Shown one piece after another: positions 1 to 8,408 of a stretch of 64,000 bases of DNA. The notes under the pieces are model-generated. The model was given only the letters and a program-made list of their open reading frames with translations. It was not told the DNA's origin and made no database searches. A program made the position numbers and the translations under genes. Source of the DNA: Bacteroidetes bacterium ADurb.Bin217 (GTDB lineage Bacteria > Bacteroidota > Bacteroidia > Bacteroidales > UBA1715); contig MWCJ01000001.1 in NCBI GenBank assembly GCA_002069975.1, positions 62,001 to 126,000 on the forward strand, in the 5' to 3' direction. Each line of letters opens with the position of its first letter. The first letter of the stretch is position 1.

Positions 1-1058
1 TTTGAGAATCCGGCAATTTCGATGCCTTGTACAGAATCTTTAGTGATATTAGAAAAGCCTGCTATTTGAATTCCTTTACTTGTTCCATTAGTATGGTTAA
101 AGAATCCTGCTATTTGAGCTCCGCGTACATATCCACCTGTAATATTTCCAAATCCGGAAATTTGCAGACCTTTAACATGAGTCCTATTCATATTCAGGAT
201 ACCACCAATTTCACAGCCCGATACTCCATACGAATATCCTGCAATTGCGTTTAACGATACAATGTTTGTAATAGTTCCACTTAATGAATGGTTGGTTCCA
301 ACATATGGTACTAATGAAATTTGAAACGGACGTTCGGTAAAAAAGTCAATATTAGAAGCATGTGTTTGAATTTCTTTTGTTAGAAGTTTCGAAATTATTC
401 CAACTTGTTCAATAGCCTGTTTCGATAGTTGTTTTCCAATTACAAGTATGTTTGTATCTTGTATTGCTTTGGTCGTAAGTGAAATGGTGAGCGTGCTGTC
501 TGTTTGTTGATTAAACACCATAACGGTGTCTACATAGTTTTGATTTTGAATCGCAATTGCAATATCGTCATGAGCATTCATAGTAAGTTCAAAATTTCCT
601 TGAGCATCGGTTAATGTTTGTTGTTTTCCATTAATTGAATATACTGAAGTATTAGAAATTCCTGTTCCAGAAGTAGCTTCTTTAACGGTACCTTTTATTT
701 GTACGGGTTTTTGTTGTTTGGCTGTTGCTACTTGTTTACTAGTTTTTTGTTTTTGTATAATTATGTAATTACCGGTTGTTTTGTATGTATATCGTGTGCC
801 AAATATTTGATGTAAAATAATTTGCACTTCTTTTTGATTTGCATGAATTGAAATAACTGAGTCAAGTGGAATAATATCAGGATTGTACGAGAAATATACT
901 TGAGCTTTCGAGCTAATTTCTGCAAATGCTTTTTCAATAGTTATTTGCGTGTAATGAATATCAATTTTTTTGCTCAACGGATATACTTGTGCATAAGTGC
1001 CTGTTTGTGATGCTATACACATTAGGCATACAATGATGAATGTACATATATTATTCAT
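1..1058 (-). CDS. STN / carboxypeptidase-regulatory-like protein with 16-residue surface repeats (partial, 3' end outside window)
   Basis: The frame is open from an ATG at 1058 to the window edge, giving 352 residues without a stop. Seen: a signal peptide ending near TYAQ, a secretin/TonB short N-terminal (STN) domain at about residues 25-95, a carboxypeptidase-regulatory-like beta-sandwich at about 117-195, and from about residue 281 perfectly phased 16-residue units of the form G-x-[QE]-I-[AS]-G-F-x-N, for example GIQIAGFSNITKDSVQ. These repeats resemble the LA_2272-type surface repeats known from Bacteroidota and Leptospira. The start overlaps the end of the upstream fecR-like gene by 8 bp, so the two are probably translationally coupled. 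A TonB receptor normally follows sigma/FecR, but no plug domain is visible here. Inference: a surface or outer-membrane output or sensor of this signalling locus. The C-terminus is unknown, so a later barrel cannot be excluded. Confidence 0.8.
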   Translation of the reverse strand, partial: MNNICTFIIVCLMCIASQTGTYAQVYPLSKKIDIHYTQITIEKAFAEISSKAQVYFSYNPDIIPLDSVISIHANQKEVQIILHQIFGTRYTYKTTGNYIIIQKQKTSKQVATAKQQKPVQIKGTVKEATSGTGISNTSVYSINGKQQTLTDAQGNFELTMNAHDDIAIAIQNQNYVDTVMVFNQQTDSTLTISLTTKAIQDTNILVIGKQLSKQAIEQVGIISKLLTKEIQTHASNIDFFTERPFQISLVPYVGTNHSLSGTITNIVSLNAIAGYSYGVSGCEIGGILNMNRTHVKGLQISGFGNITGGYVRGAQIAGFFNHTNGTSKGIQIAGFSNITKDSVQGIEIAGFS

Positions 1059-2058
1059 TTGCTTGCAGTACATACGTAGAATCTTGTTTTATACATGTAA
1101 AGTCTAAAGTTGTGCCCATAATCCACAGAATAGTGTCAATAGGTTGGTTTTCGAATGTCGATGTAAATCGCATATTTTCGAGTTCTTTTGATGCTATAGT
1201 AATATTTACAGAATAGTTTTTTTCTAAGAGATGTATAATGTCGATTATTTTTGTTTTTTGAAACAAAAGTGTTTTGTTGTGCCAAAATAAATCTACTCCT
1301 TTTTCGGGTTTAAGTTTTAAAAGCTTTTGTGTTTGTTTGTTATATATGCCTTTGTCTCCGGCTTCTAACGTAACCAATGCTGTGTCTGTGTGGTGTACTG
1401 CAAAAAACAAAACCTTGCCTGATTCTACAATTACCTCAATTTCGGGCTTATTGGCACGCGATATAACATTGAATTTTGTTCCAACAACTTTAATTATTGT
1501 GTTTTCTGTTTTTACTAAAAATGGTTTTTCAGGATTTTTAGTAACTGTAAAAAATACTTCACCTTGCATGGTTATTTCGCGAGTTGGTGCTTCAAAATCA
1601 GAAACTTCTATTTTAGAATCAGGAGCTAATGCAATAGTAGAGCCGTCAGTTAACGTGTCGTGTATTGATGTGTTTTTTGCCGCTATTTGTTGCATTTCGC
1701 TGCGAGGATTCAAAATAACATAAATAGAAATAATAACTAATGGAATTATCACAATTGCTGCAATACGAAAAAGCATGCGGAGATTAAGTTTTTGTACTTT
1801 ACCTTTTTGTTTTTGAGCTTCAAACGAATCAATACGCGAACTCATGTGTTTCCATGCCTGAGCAACATCTACATCAACGGGTTTCGGTAATAGTATTCCG
1901 GATTGTTCCCATACTTGTTTGCATTGTTCAATGTACTCGGCATGTTCGGGCTTTGATTGTATCCATGCTTCGATAATTGACGCATCGGCGGTGCTTATAT
2001 CTTGCGTGATATATGCCAGTAACAATTCGGGTGCTATATGTTCATCTATATGACTCAT
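1051..2058 (-). CDS. FecR-family anti-sigma factor
   Basis: A protein of 335 residues with the Bacteroidota FecR architecture. It has a cytoplasmic N-terminal anti-sigma region of about 90 residues, one membrane helix at about residues 93-116 (rich in I, V and L), a periplasmic FecR domain at about 120-240, and a C-terminal DUF4974 domain at about 255-335. In this family the cytoplasmic part binds the partner ECF sigma factor, and the periplasmic part receives a signal from the STN domain of an outer-membrane protein. The gene starts 3 bp after the ECF sigma gene ends and overlaps the next gene, which has an STN domain, so the three look like one signalling unit. Confidence 0.93.
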   Translation of the reverse strand: MSHIDEHIAPELLLAYITQDISTADASIIEAWIQSKPEHAEYIEQCKQVWEQSGILLPKPVDVDVAQAWKHMSSRIDSFEAQKQKGKVQKLNLRMLFRIAAIVIIPLVIISIYVILNPRSEMQQIAAKNTSIHDTLTDGSTIALAPDSKIEVSDFEAPTREITMQGEVFFTVTKNPEKPFLVKTENTIIKVVGTKFNVISRANKPEIEVIVESGKVLFFAVHHTDTALVTLEAGDKGIYNKQTQKLLKLKPEKGVDLFWHNKTLLFQKTKIIDIIHLLEKNYSVNITIASKELENMRFTSTFENQPIDTILWIMGTTLDFTCIKQDSTYVLQANE

Positions 2059-2061
2059 GTA

Positions 2062-2679
2062 CTAACTACAATTTGATGTATTAAAAACCCCTATTATAAA
2101 TGAAAAAAATTTCACAAGTAGTAACCCAATCATAAGCATACTGGTTGGTAAATGTGATTGCATATAATTACGTAAAAATTGCAATGCCTTTCCTATTTGA
2201 TTTTCAACTGTTTTTACAGATATATCTAGGCGTTCGGCAATTTCTTTATACGATAGTTCATCGTATCGTTGCATTATAAATATTTTCTTACGCTCGGGTG
2301 GTAGCATGTCTATTCCTTTGCGTAAAACTTCGTGTAATGTTGTAGATTCCGAAATATGTTGCTCATACATAATATTTTGCGGTTGATTTAACACGCTTTC
2401 AGAATATTTTTCTTCTACTTTTTTATGTTTTATATGATTTAAACATTTGTTTTGAACCGATTTGAATAACAGAGCACGTGGCGGAATATCTATGGGTAAT
2501 TGTTCTTTTATTTCCCACAAATGAAATAATACATCTTGAACAATATCTTGCGATGCATCTAAATCATTTACAAAGTGGTTTGCATAAGCACACAAGACAC
2601 TAAAGTTTTCGGTAAACAATTGTTCGAAAGCTGCTTTATTGCCTTGTTGAATTCTATGTAACACCTCATTGCCCGACAT
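2062..2679 (-). CDS. ECF RNA polymerase sigma factor (Bacteroidota FecI-like), with hydrophobic C-terminal tail
   Basis: A protein of 205 residues. Region 2 is visible as the DASQDIVQDVLFHLW segment, and region 4 as a helix-turn-helix around LSYKEIAERLDISVKTVENQ. After region 4 there is a strongly hydrophobic stretch at about residues 180-198 (MLMIGLLLVKFFSFIIGVF), long enough to contact or span a membrane. The gene starts only 9 bp after hemE and is followed 3 bp later by the fecR-like gene. ECF factors of this group are held by FecR and released on an envelope signal. The targets probably include its own downstream genes; that is inference. Confidence 0.93.
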   Translation of the reverse strand: MSGNEVLHRIQQGNKAAFEQLFTENFSVLCAYANHFVNDLDASQDIVQDVLFHLWEIKEQLPIDIPPRALLFKSVQNKCLNHIKHKKVEEKYSESVLNQPQNIMYEQHISESTTLHEVLRKGIDMLPPERKKIFIMQRYDELSYKEIAERLDISVKTVENQIGKALQFLRNYMQSHLPTSMLMIGLLLVKFFSFIIGVFNTSNCS

Positions 2680-2688
2680 CCTAAATAA

Positions 2689-3729
2689 TTATGAACGTTG
2701 CCAATCAAAATTTTTAAGTGTCGACACCATATGTTTTGCTTTGTTGTAATCTAAACCAGGCATAAACCCGTGACCGAGATTACATATCCAATTACTGTGT
2801 AATCTTCCAAATGCTTTGAAGTAGGAGAGATGTTCAGTAATTTCTTCTTGAGAAGCATGTAATATTCGCGGGTCAATATTTCCTTGTAATCCTATAGATG
2901 TGTGAACAAGATTTCGTGCTGTGTGTAAAGGAGTTTGCCAATCGATACTTAAAACATCGCAATATTCGGGAGATATTTTTGAAATTCCAACACCAATTCC
3001 TTTAGGAAAATAAATAAACGGAGTATGTAATTCTCGAGCTGCTTTGCACATTGTTGTAACATGAGGAAGAATTAATGATTCATACAATTCAAAAGGAATT
3101 AAACCGGCATGAGTGTCGAATAATTGAAAAACATCAATTCCATGTTTTATTTGTTCTCGCATATATTCTACCGATAATTCGGTAATATGTTGTAGAAGTT
3201 TTTTTACAATAGGAGTATTACTATATATATATTGTATTGCGTCGGGAAATTCCGATTTGCCGTGTAATCCCTGTAACATATATAACAATACGGTAAAAGG
3301 AGAACCACAAAAACCGATGAGAGGAATATGTGTAGGTTTTGTTTTTACAATTTCGTCAATTACATCATATATATAGTGTAATTTCTCGGGTTGCGAATTA
3401 AGAAAAGATACAGGATTATTCTGTTTCATCAAAGGATTTGAAAATATTGGTCCCGAATCGGGGAAGTGTAGATCCATACCCATAGCTTGCGGAATTACCA
3501 ATATGTCTGAAAATAATATAGCAGCATCAACATCTAGGTCATCAATAGGCATAAGTGTTACCTGTGCTGCCAATACGGGTTGTTCCATTAATTCTTTGAA
3601 CGAATATTGTTGTTTAAGGGCGTTGTATCGAGGTAGAATTCTGCCTGCTTGACGCATAAACCAAATAGGAGGACGGCTTGTTTGTTCCCCACGTAAAATT
3701 TGTAATAATAGAGCATTTGAATCGGTCAT
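2689..3729 (-). CDS. hemE: Uroporphyrinogen decarboxylase
   Basis: A cytoplasmic heme-pathway enzyme that decarboxylates the four acetate side chains of uroporphyrinogen III to give coproporphyrinogen III. At 346 residues it has the normal family length. The N-terminal signature RPPIWFMRQAGR is intact, as is the later GFCGSPFT segment. It follows hemL with a 2-bp gap and precedes the ECF sigma gene by 9 bp, so it sits in the middle of a minus-strand run from purN to the surface-repeat protein. Confidence 0.97.
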   Translation of the reverse strand: MTDSNALLLQILRGEQTSRPPIWFMRQAGRILPRYNALKQQYSFKELMEQPVLAAQVTLMPIDDLDVDAAILFSDILVIPQAMGMDLHFPDSGPIFSNPLMKQNNPVSFLNSQPEKLHYIYDVIDEIVKTKPTHIPLIGFCGSPFTVLLYMLQGLHGKSEFPDAIQYIYSNTPIVKKLLQHITELSVEYMREQIKHGIDVFQLFDTHAGLIPFELYESLILPHVTTMCKAARELHTPFIYFPKGIGVGISKISPEYCDVLSIDWQTPLHTARNLVHTSIGLQGNIDPRILHASQEEITEHLSYFKAFGRLHSNWICNLGHGFMPGLDYNKAKHMVSTLKNFDWQRS

Positions 3730-3731
3730 GC

Positions 3732-5033
3732 TTACAGATTTTTTAAATACATAAGGGCATTATAGTTAGCTTCAATTGTTCGTTCAATGTCTTGAGTAGA
3801 GTGAGCAATTGAAATAAAAGCAGCTTCGAATTGCGAAGGAGCTAAATATATACCGTTGTCGCGTGAGAATGAATAAAATGCCGCATATTTTTTAGTGTCA
3901 CACGTGCAAACATCTTGATATGTTTTGATTTCAGAAGAATCTGTAAAAAATAAGGTAAACATAGAACCTACCCGATTGCAAACAGCCGCTACTCCTGTTT
4001 TTTTTATATTTTCCCTAATGCCTTCAACAAGCAGTATAGATTTTTCTTCTAATTCGGTATAAAAATGAGGATTATTTTTAATCGTAGATAATGTAGTATA
4101 TCCAGCCGTCATTGCTAAAGGGTTGCCGGAAAGAGTTCCGGCTTGGTAAATTGGACCTTGAGGCGACAAGTTATCCATTAAATGTTTTTTTCCACCATAG
4201 GCACCAACAGGTAATCCACCTCCAATAATTTTACCTAATGTTGTAATATCGGGTACAATATCATACAATTCCTGTGCACCACCTTGAGCTACACGAAAGC
4301 CTGTCATAACTTCATCAAAAATTAATAAAGCTTCGTAAATATCACAAATTTCGCGTAATTGTTGTAAAAATTTACGATTGGGTACCACTACCCCCATATT
4401 ACCGGGGATAGGTTCTACAATAATAGCAGCTATATCTTCACCATATAATCTAAATGCATTGTGTACCGATTCAAAATCGTTGAATTGAGCCACAATAGTG
4501 TCTTTTGCAGTAGAAGCTGTAACACCCGGAGAATTTGGTGTGCTTAACGTAAGAGCACCTGACCCTGCTTGGATAAGAAAACTATCGTGATGGCCGTGGT
4601 AACAGCCTTCGAATTTAATAACTTTATCGCGTTTGGTATATCCACGAGCGAGTCGTAATGCACTCATGGTAGCTTCGGTACCGGAATTAACCATTCGAAC
4701 CGATTCTATATGTGGCATCATACTACAGATTAACTCAGCCATTTGAGTTTCCCAAAGAGTTGGTGCACCAAAACTAGTACCTTGTTGAGCACAATTACAT
4801 AACGCTTCAATTACTTTTGGGTGAGTGTGCCCTAAAATCATAGGACCCCACGAGCCGACATAATCAATATAGGAATTACCATCAATATCGTTTATGTATG
4901 CCCCATGTGCCGAAGCAATAAACACGGGGTTTTCACCAACACTTTTGCACGAACGTACCGGTGAATTTACACCGCCTGGAATAACTTCTATTGCACGAGA
5001 GAAAGCTTCGATACTTTTAGAATAAGAATTCAT
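3732..5033 (-). CDS. hemL: Glutamate-1-semialdehyde 2,1-aminomutase
   Basis: A PLP enzyme of the C5 pathway that converts glutamate-1-semialdehyde to 5-aminolevulinate, the first dedicated tetrapyrrole precursor. At 433 residues it has the usual length. The PLP-binding lysine is expected at K268 in [18 protein letters not shown], and the cofactor-binding FDEVMTGFR motif lies near residue 240. Its presence implies ALA synthesis from glutamyl-tRNA. It lies 14 bp downstream of purN and 2 bp upstream of hemE. Confidence 0.97.
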   Translation of the reverse strand: MNSYSKSIEAFSRAIEVIPGGVNSPVRSCKSVGENPVFIASAHGAYINDIDGNSYIDYVGSWGPMILGHTHPKVIEALCNCAQQGTSFGAPTLWETQMAELICSMMPHIESVRMVNSGTEATMSALRLARGYTKRDKVIKFEGCYHGHHDSFLIQAGSGALTLSTPNSPGVTASTAKDTIVAQFNDFESVHNAFRLYGEDIAAIIVEPIPGNMGVVVPNRKFLQQLREICDIYEALLIFDEVMTGFRVAQGGAQELYDIVPDITTLGKIIGGGLPVGAYGGKKHLMDNLSPQGPIYQAGTLSGNPLAMTAGYTTLSTIKNNPHFYTELEEKSILLVEGIRENIKKTGVAAVCNRVGSMFTLFFTDSSEIKTYQDVCTCDTKKYAAFYSFSRDNGIYLAPSQFEAAFISIAHSTQDIERTIEANYNALMYLKNL

Positions 5034-5047
5034 GAGCTATAGTTTAT

Positions 5048-5620
5048 CTATTTTTGCAAACTTACAATGTATTCTTGAATTACGCGAGGAAAATGTTCAT
5101 ATTCTAATGCATGAACTTTATCGGCAACTATTTCGGGTGTATCAGCAGGTAGTACGTCGCACGTAGCTTGAAATAAAATAGTACCGTTGTCATATATTTC
5201 ATCAACCAAGTGAATAGTAATACCGGTTTTAGATTCTTTGTTTTGCACTACAGCTCTGTGTACATGCATTCCATACATACCTTTGCCTCCATAATTGGGG
5301 AGGAGAGCAGGGTGGATATTAATAATTCGTTGTTGGTATGCTTTAATAATATTGGTTGGCATAAGGAGTAAAAAGCCCGCCAAAACTATATATTCGACAT
5401 CATCTGCTTGAAGTTGATTGAGTATCGAAATAGATTCATATAAGTCTGTTTTTGAAAACACACAAACCGGAATTGAGTATTCGTTAGCAATAGAAATAAC
5501 TCCCGCTTGGGCGTTATTTGTATAAATTCGCACAATTGTAACGTTTGTATGCGTATAATGTTGTAGTAAATTTTTAGCATTTGTACCCGAACCCGAGGCG
5601 AAAATTGCAATTTTTGTCAT
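5048..5620 (-). CDS. purN: Phosphoribosylglycinamide formyltransferase (GART)
   Basis: A purine biosynthesis enzyme that transfers the formyl group of 10-formyl-THF to GAR. It has 190 residues. Conserved features are the N-terminal FASGSGTN phosphate-binding loop and the catalytic triad N101, H103 (in IINIHPALLP) and D144. It is the first gene of the minus-strand run that continues into hemL and hemE. A good -7 promoter element lies just upstream at 5657-5664. Confidence 0.96.
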   Translation of the reverse strand: MTKIAIFASGSGTNAKNLLQHYTHTNVTIVRIYTNNAQAGVISIANEYSIPVCVFSKTDLYESISILNQLQADDVEYIVLAGFLLLMPTNIIKAYQQRIINIHPALLPNYGGKGMYGMHVHRAVVQNKESKTGITIHLVDEIYDNGTILFQATCDVLPADTPEIVADKVHALEYEHFPRVIQEYIVSLQK

Positions 5621-5656
5621 GTAATAATGAATAACTTGTTAATAACTTCGAAAGTG

Positions 5657-5664
5657 CAAAAATA
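5657..5664 (-). promoter_or_regulatory. -7 promoter element for purN-hemL-hemE
   Basis: Read on the minus strand this is TATTTTTG, an exact match to the Bacteroidota -7 consensus TAnnTTTG, about 37 bp upstream of the purN start. I see no convincing -33 TTTG at the standard distance. Because the following genes are nearly gapless, this may drive the whole run down to the FecR locus. Confidence 0.5.
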
Positions 5665-5801
5665 TAAATAATTGATTATCAGAAAACAGAAAAAATAAAT
5701 AAAAAAAATTTATTAGTTTTTTCTTTTTTGAATAAAAAAAAATATAGTTATTTGCAGCATAAAATTAATTTAAATTATTATTAACTAAAAATTTAAAAAC
5801 T

Positions 5802-6038
5802 ATGTCAGAAATTGCATCAAAAGTACAAGCAATCATTGTAGACAAGTTAGGTGTTGACGCTAGCGAAGTAACTCCTGAGGCTAATTTTACAAACGATTTA
5901 GGAGCGGACTCATTAGACACTGTAGAATTAATTATGGAATTCGAAAAAGAATTCAACATTGCTATCCCAGATGAGCAAGCCGAAGGTATTGCAACAGTAG
6001 GTGACGCAATTTCTTACATCGAGAAAAACTCGAAGTAA
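5802..6038 (+). CDS. acpP: Acyl carrier protein
   Basis: A protein of 78 residues that carries growing acyl chains on a 4'-phosphopantetheine arm in type II fatty acid synthesis. The attachment serine is S37 in the classic [16 protein letters not shown] motif. It is followed 25 bp later by fabF, the common acpP-fabF pairing. Confidence 0.98.
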   Translation: MSEIASKVQAIIVDKLGVDASEVTPEANFTNDLGADSLDTVELIMEFEKEFNIAIPDEQAEGIATVGDAISYIEKNSK

Positions 6039-6063
6039 TCAGTATTTACTTTATTTTCAATTT

Positions 6064-7317
6064 ATGGAATTAAAAAGAGTAGTGGTAACCGGAATCGGTG
6101 CTTTCACTCCTATTGGAAATACGGTAGAAGAAATTTTTAAAAATCTCAAAAATGGAGTAAGTGGTAGTGCACCTATCACTTACTTCAATACTGAGAAATT
6201 TAAAACAAAATTTGCCTGTGAGGTTAAAAATTTTGATATTTCTCTCTACGTAGACCGTAAGGAAGCCCGAAAAATGGATCCATACGCACACTTTGCTATG
6301 GCTGCCGCGGCGGAATGCCTACAAGATTCAAAATTACAATTAGACACAATAGACCTTGATAGTATTGGTGTTATTTGGGGTTCGGGAATAGGTGGATTAA
6401 CTACCTTCCAAACTGAAGTTACAGCATTTGCACAAGGAGATGGGACACCACGTTTTAATCCATTCTTTATCCCAAAAATGATTTCTAATATAGCTGCCGG
6501 CTATATTTCAATCCGATACGGACTTCGTGGTGCAAGTTATGCAACAACATCTGCTTGTGCATCATCGACGCATGCTATGATAGATGCCTTTAACTATATA
6601 AGATTAGGTAAAGCGAAAGCATATATTACGGGTGGTTCAGAAGCAACAATCAACGAAAGTGGAGTTGGTGGTTTCAATGCCATGAAAGCATTATCTGAAA
6701 ACAACGATGAAATGGTAAGTGCGTCTCGTCCTTTTGATGGAACTCGTGATGGGTTTGTTATGGGTGAAGGTGGCGTTGCCTTATTATTTGAAGAATACGA
6801 ACATGCTATTGCACGTGGTGCAAAAATTTATGCAGAGGTAGCCGGAGGAGGCATGAGTTCTGATGCTCACCATTTAACAGCTCCACATCCTGAAGGTTTA
6901 GGTGCTGGAAATGTAATGAAATGGGCAATTGAAGATGCCGGTATTAAATTAACCGATATCGATTATATAAATGTTCATGGTACTGCAACTCCACTAGGTG
7001 ATATTGCAGAGACCAATGCAATTATAAAATTGTTTGGTGATCATGCCTATAAATTAAATATTAGTTCTACTAAATCTATGACCGGTCACTTACTTGGTGC
7101 TGCCGGTGCTATGGAAACAGTAGCTTCTATATTTGCTTTGCAAACAGGTATTGTCCCTCCAACTATCAATTTCAAAGAGGCTGATCCTAATATTGACAGT
7201 AAATTAAATTTAACACTTAATGAGGCTCAACAGCGTAACGTAGAGTATGCATTAAGCAATACATTTGGTTTTGGTGGTCACAACGGATCAATAATATTGA
7301 AAAAATATAAAGGATAA
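6064..7317 (+). CDS. fabF: 3-oxoacyl-[ACP] synthase II
   Basis: The elongating condensing enzyme of fatty acid synthesis, with 417 residues from the ATG at 6064 (MELKRVVVTGIGAFTPIG). An upstream in-frame start at 6001 lies inside acpP and is rejected because the KAS family begins with the RVVVTG strand. The catalytic triad is C165 (in TTSACASS), H305 (in VHGTATPLGD) and H342 (in TKSMTGHLLGAAG). It lies between acpP and rnc, and its likely terminator is the hairpin at 7353-7391 inside the beginning of rnc. Confidence 0.97.
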   Translation: MELKRVVVTGIGAFTPIGNTVEEIFKNLKNGVSGSAPITYFNTEKFKTKFACEVKNFDISLYVDRKEARKMDPYAHFAMAAAAECLQDSKLQLDTIDLDSIGVIWGSGIGGLTTFQTEVTAFAQGDGTPRFNPFFIPKMISNIAAGYISIRYGLRGASYATTSACASSTHAMIDAFNYIRLGKAKAYITGGSEATINESGVGGFNAMKALSENNDEMVSASRPFDGTRDGFVMGEGGVALLFEEYEHAIARGAKIYAEVAGGGMSSDAHHLTAPHPEGLGAGNVMKWAIEDAGIKLTDIDYINVHGTATPLGDIAETNAIIKLFGDHAYKLNISSTKSMTGHLLGAAGAMETVASIFALQTGIVPPTINFKEADPNIDSKLNLTLNEAQQRNVEYALSNTFGFGGHNGSIILKKYKG

Positions 7318-7329
7318 TTCATTTTTTTT

Positions 7330-8055
7330 GTGCGTATCCTAAAATACATAAGACTCCTTTTTTGTAAGCCTACAGAAAAGGAGTTTTTTTTGCAATTATG
7401 TTATTTGCTCGGTTATATGCCGAAAAATATTAAGTATTACCGTAAAGCATTTACTCACAAATCGTCGGTAACATCGTCTGATAAACATAAGCAATACAAT
7501 GAACGATTGGAATTTCTTGGCGATTGCATTATTGATGCTATTATTGCCGATTATTTGTTCCAAAAATATCCCAATGAATCTGAAGGATTTCTCACAAAAA
7601 TGAAATCTAAAATTGTAAACAGAAAATCACTCAATCAAATAGCTGTGCAATTACATTTAGATTCGTATTTGCAATCTAATATAGCTAATGTAAAAGAAAA
7701 TGACGCGTTAGGTAATGCTTTTGAAGCTCTTATTGGAGCAATGTATCTCGATAAAGGGTTTGACTTTACCAAACAGTATTTTATTTCTAAAATAATAGAA
7801 CGATTTTTTGATATTAGCTTTTTGGAGGCTAATGATACAAATTACAAAAGTCAACTTTTAGAAATAGTTCAAAAAAAGAAACAAACAATAGTGTTTGATT
7901 CAGAAGGTGTAGAGCCGGGACCCGAAAATTCATCGCAATTTGTGTCTATTATTAAAATTGATAATGTTGCAGTTGCTACAGCCAAAGCGTCAACAAAAAA
8001 AGAGGCAGAACAGCGGGCTTCAAAAATTGTGATTGAAAGTATGAATATTCATTAG
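7330..8055 (+). CDS. rnc: Ribonuclease III
   Basis: A double-strand-specific endoribonuclease that processes rRNA and structured mRNAs. It has 241 residues from a GTG at 7330, 12 bp after fabF. The catalytic signature ERLEFLGDCIIDAI and the acidic FEALIGAMYLD segment are intact, and a C-terminal dsRNA-binding domain covers about residues 165-238. I keep the GTG start because the N-terminal extension (RLLFCKPTEKEF before LGYMPKNI) looks like the extension I recall in other Bacteroidota RNase III proteins. The next in-frame start is an ATG at 7417 (M30). This matters because a strong terminator hairpin occupies codons 8-20 of the longer reading. Confidence 0.92.
   Translation: MRILKYIRLLFCKPTEKEFFLQLCYLLGYMPKNIKYYRKAFTHKSSVTSSDKHKQYNERLEFLGDCIIDAIIADYLFQKYPNESEGFLTKMKSKIVNRKSLNQIAVQLHLDSYLQSNIANVKENDALGNAFEALIGAMYLDKGFDFTKQYFISKIIERFFDISFLEANDTNYKSQLLEIVQKKKQTIVFDSEGVEPGPENSSQFVSIIKIDNVAVATAKASTKKEAEQRASKIVIESMNIH
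7353..7391 (+). terminator. Intrinsic terminator inside the 5' end of rnc (downstream of fabF)
   Basis: The arms 7353-7366 and 7371-7384 form a 14-bp stem with one G-U wobble and the tetraloop AGCC, followed directly by a run of T residues (7384-7391). This is a textbook rho-independent terminator on the plus strand, 36 bp after the fabF stop. It lies in frame within rnc if the GTG at 7330 is the start. Confidence 0.85.
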
Positions 8056-8133
8056 GAATTTGTTTCCCAAAAACAATAAACTTTTTGAAAATAAGTATTA
8101 ATTGCTGCTATTAAATCTGACTATTTTTATAAG

Positions 8134-8205
8134 TAGTCTCGCCGGGAATCGAACCCGAATTTAAAGTTTAGGAAACTTTCGTTCTATCCATTGAACTACA
8201 AGACC
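8134..8205 (-). tRNA. tRNA-Arg (anticodon CCU)
   Basis: A cloverleaf can be folded on the minus strand. The acceptor is GGTCTTG with CGAGACT (including G-U pairs), the D stem is GTTC/GAAC, the anticodon stem is AAAGT/ACTTT with loop TTCCTAA (anticodon CCT), and the T arm carries GGGTTCGATTCCC. The length is 72 nt with discriminator A and no encoded CCA. It should read AGG codons. It stands alone between rnc and the phosphatase gene. Confidence 0.93.
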
Positions 8206-8221
8206 ATTTTTTAATTCCATG

Positions 8222-8229
8222 CAAAAATA
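8222..8229 (-). promoter_or_regulatory. -7 promoter element for tRNA-Arg
   Basis: The minus-strand sequence is TATTTTTG, an exact TAnnTTTG match 17 bp upstream of the tRNA 5' end. It is back to back with the plus-strand element at 8264-8271. Confidence 0.5.
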
Positions 8230-8263
8230 CATATTTGTTGCGTATTCATATTGTGTTTTTTTG

Positions 8264-8271
8264 TACTTTTG
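8264..8271 (+). promoter_or_regulatory. -7 promoter element for the alkaline phosphatase gene
   Basis: TACTTTTG matches TAnnTTTG. TTG trinucleotides lie upstream, at slightly wide spacing. It implies a leader of about 130 nt before the ATG at 8409. I see no recognisable riboswitch in the leader. Confidence 0.4.
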
Positions 8272-8408
8272 TGTATCAATTCCGAAAATTATTTTACATA
8301 TGAAGCTCTCATACTTTTTTTTATAAATTATTTTATTATAATTACTTATAAAAAGTTCATGGCTACTTGTAATGAGGGTTGATGTTAAACCTATAAAAAA
8401 CTTATTAA

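Noticed and set aside
1-218. 48-bp periodic sequence at the window edge
   Set aside because: The period matches 16-residue protein repeats in an open frame, not a CRISPR or satellite array.
6001-6063. A longer N-terminal start for fabF inside acpP
   Set aside because: The KAS family starts at the RVVVTG strand, so the ATG at 6064 is used.
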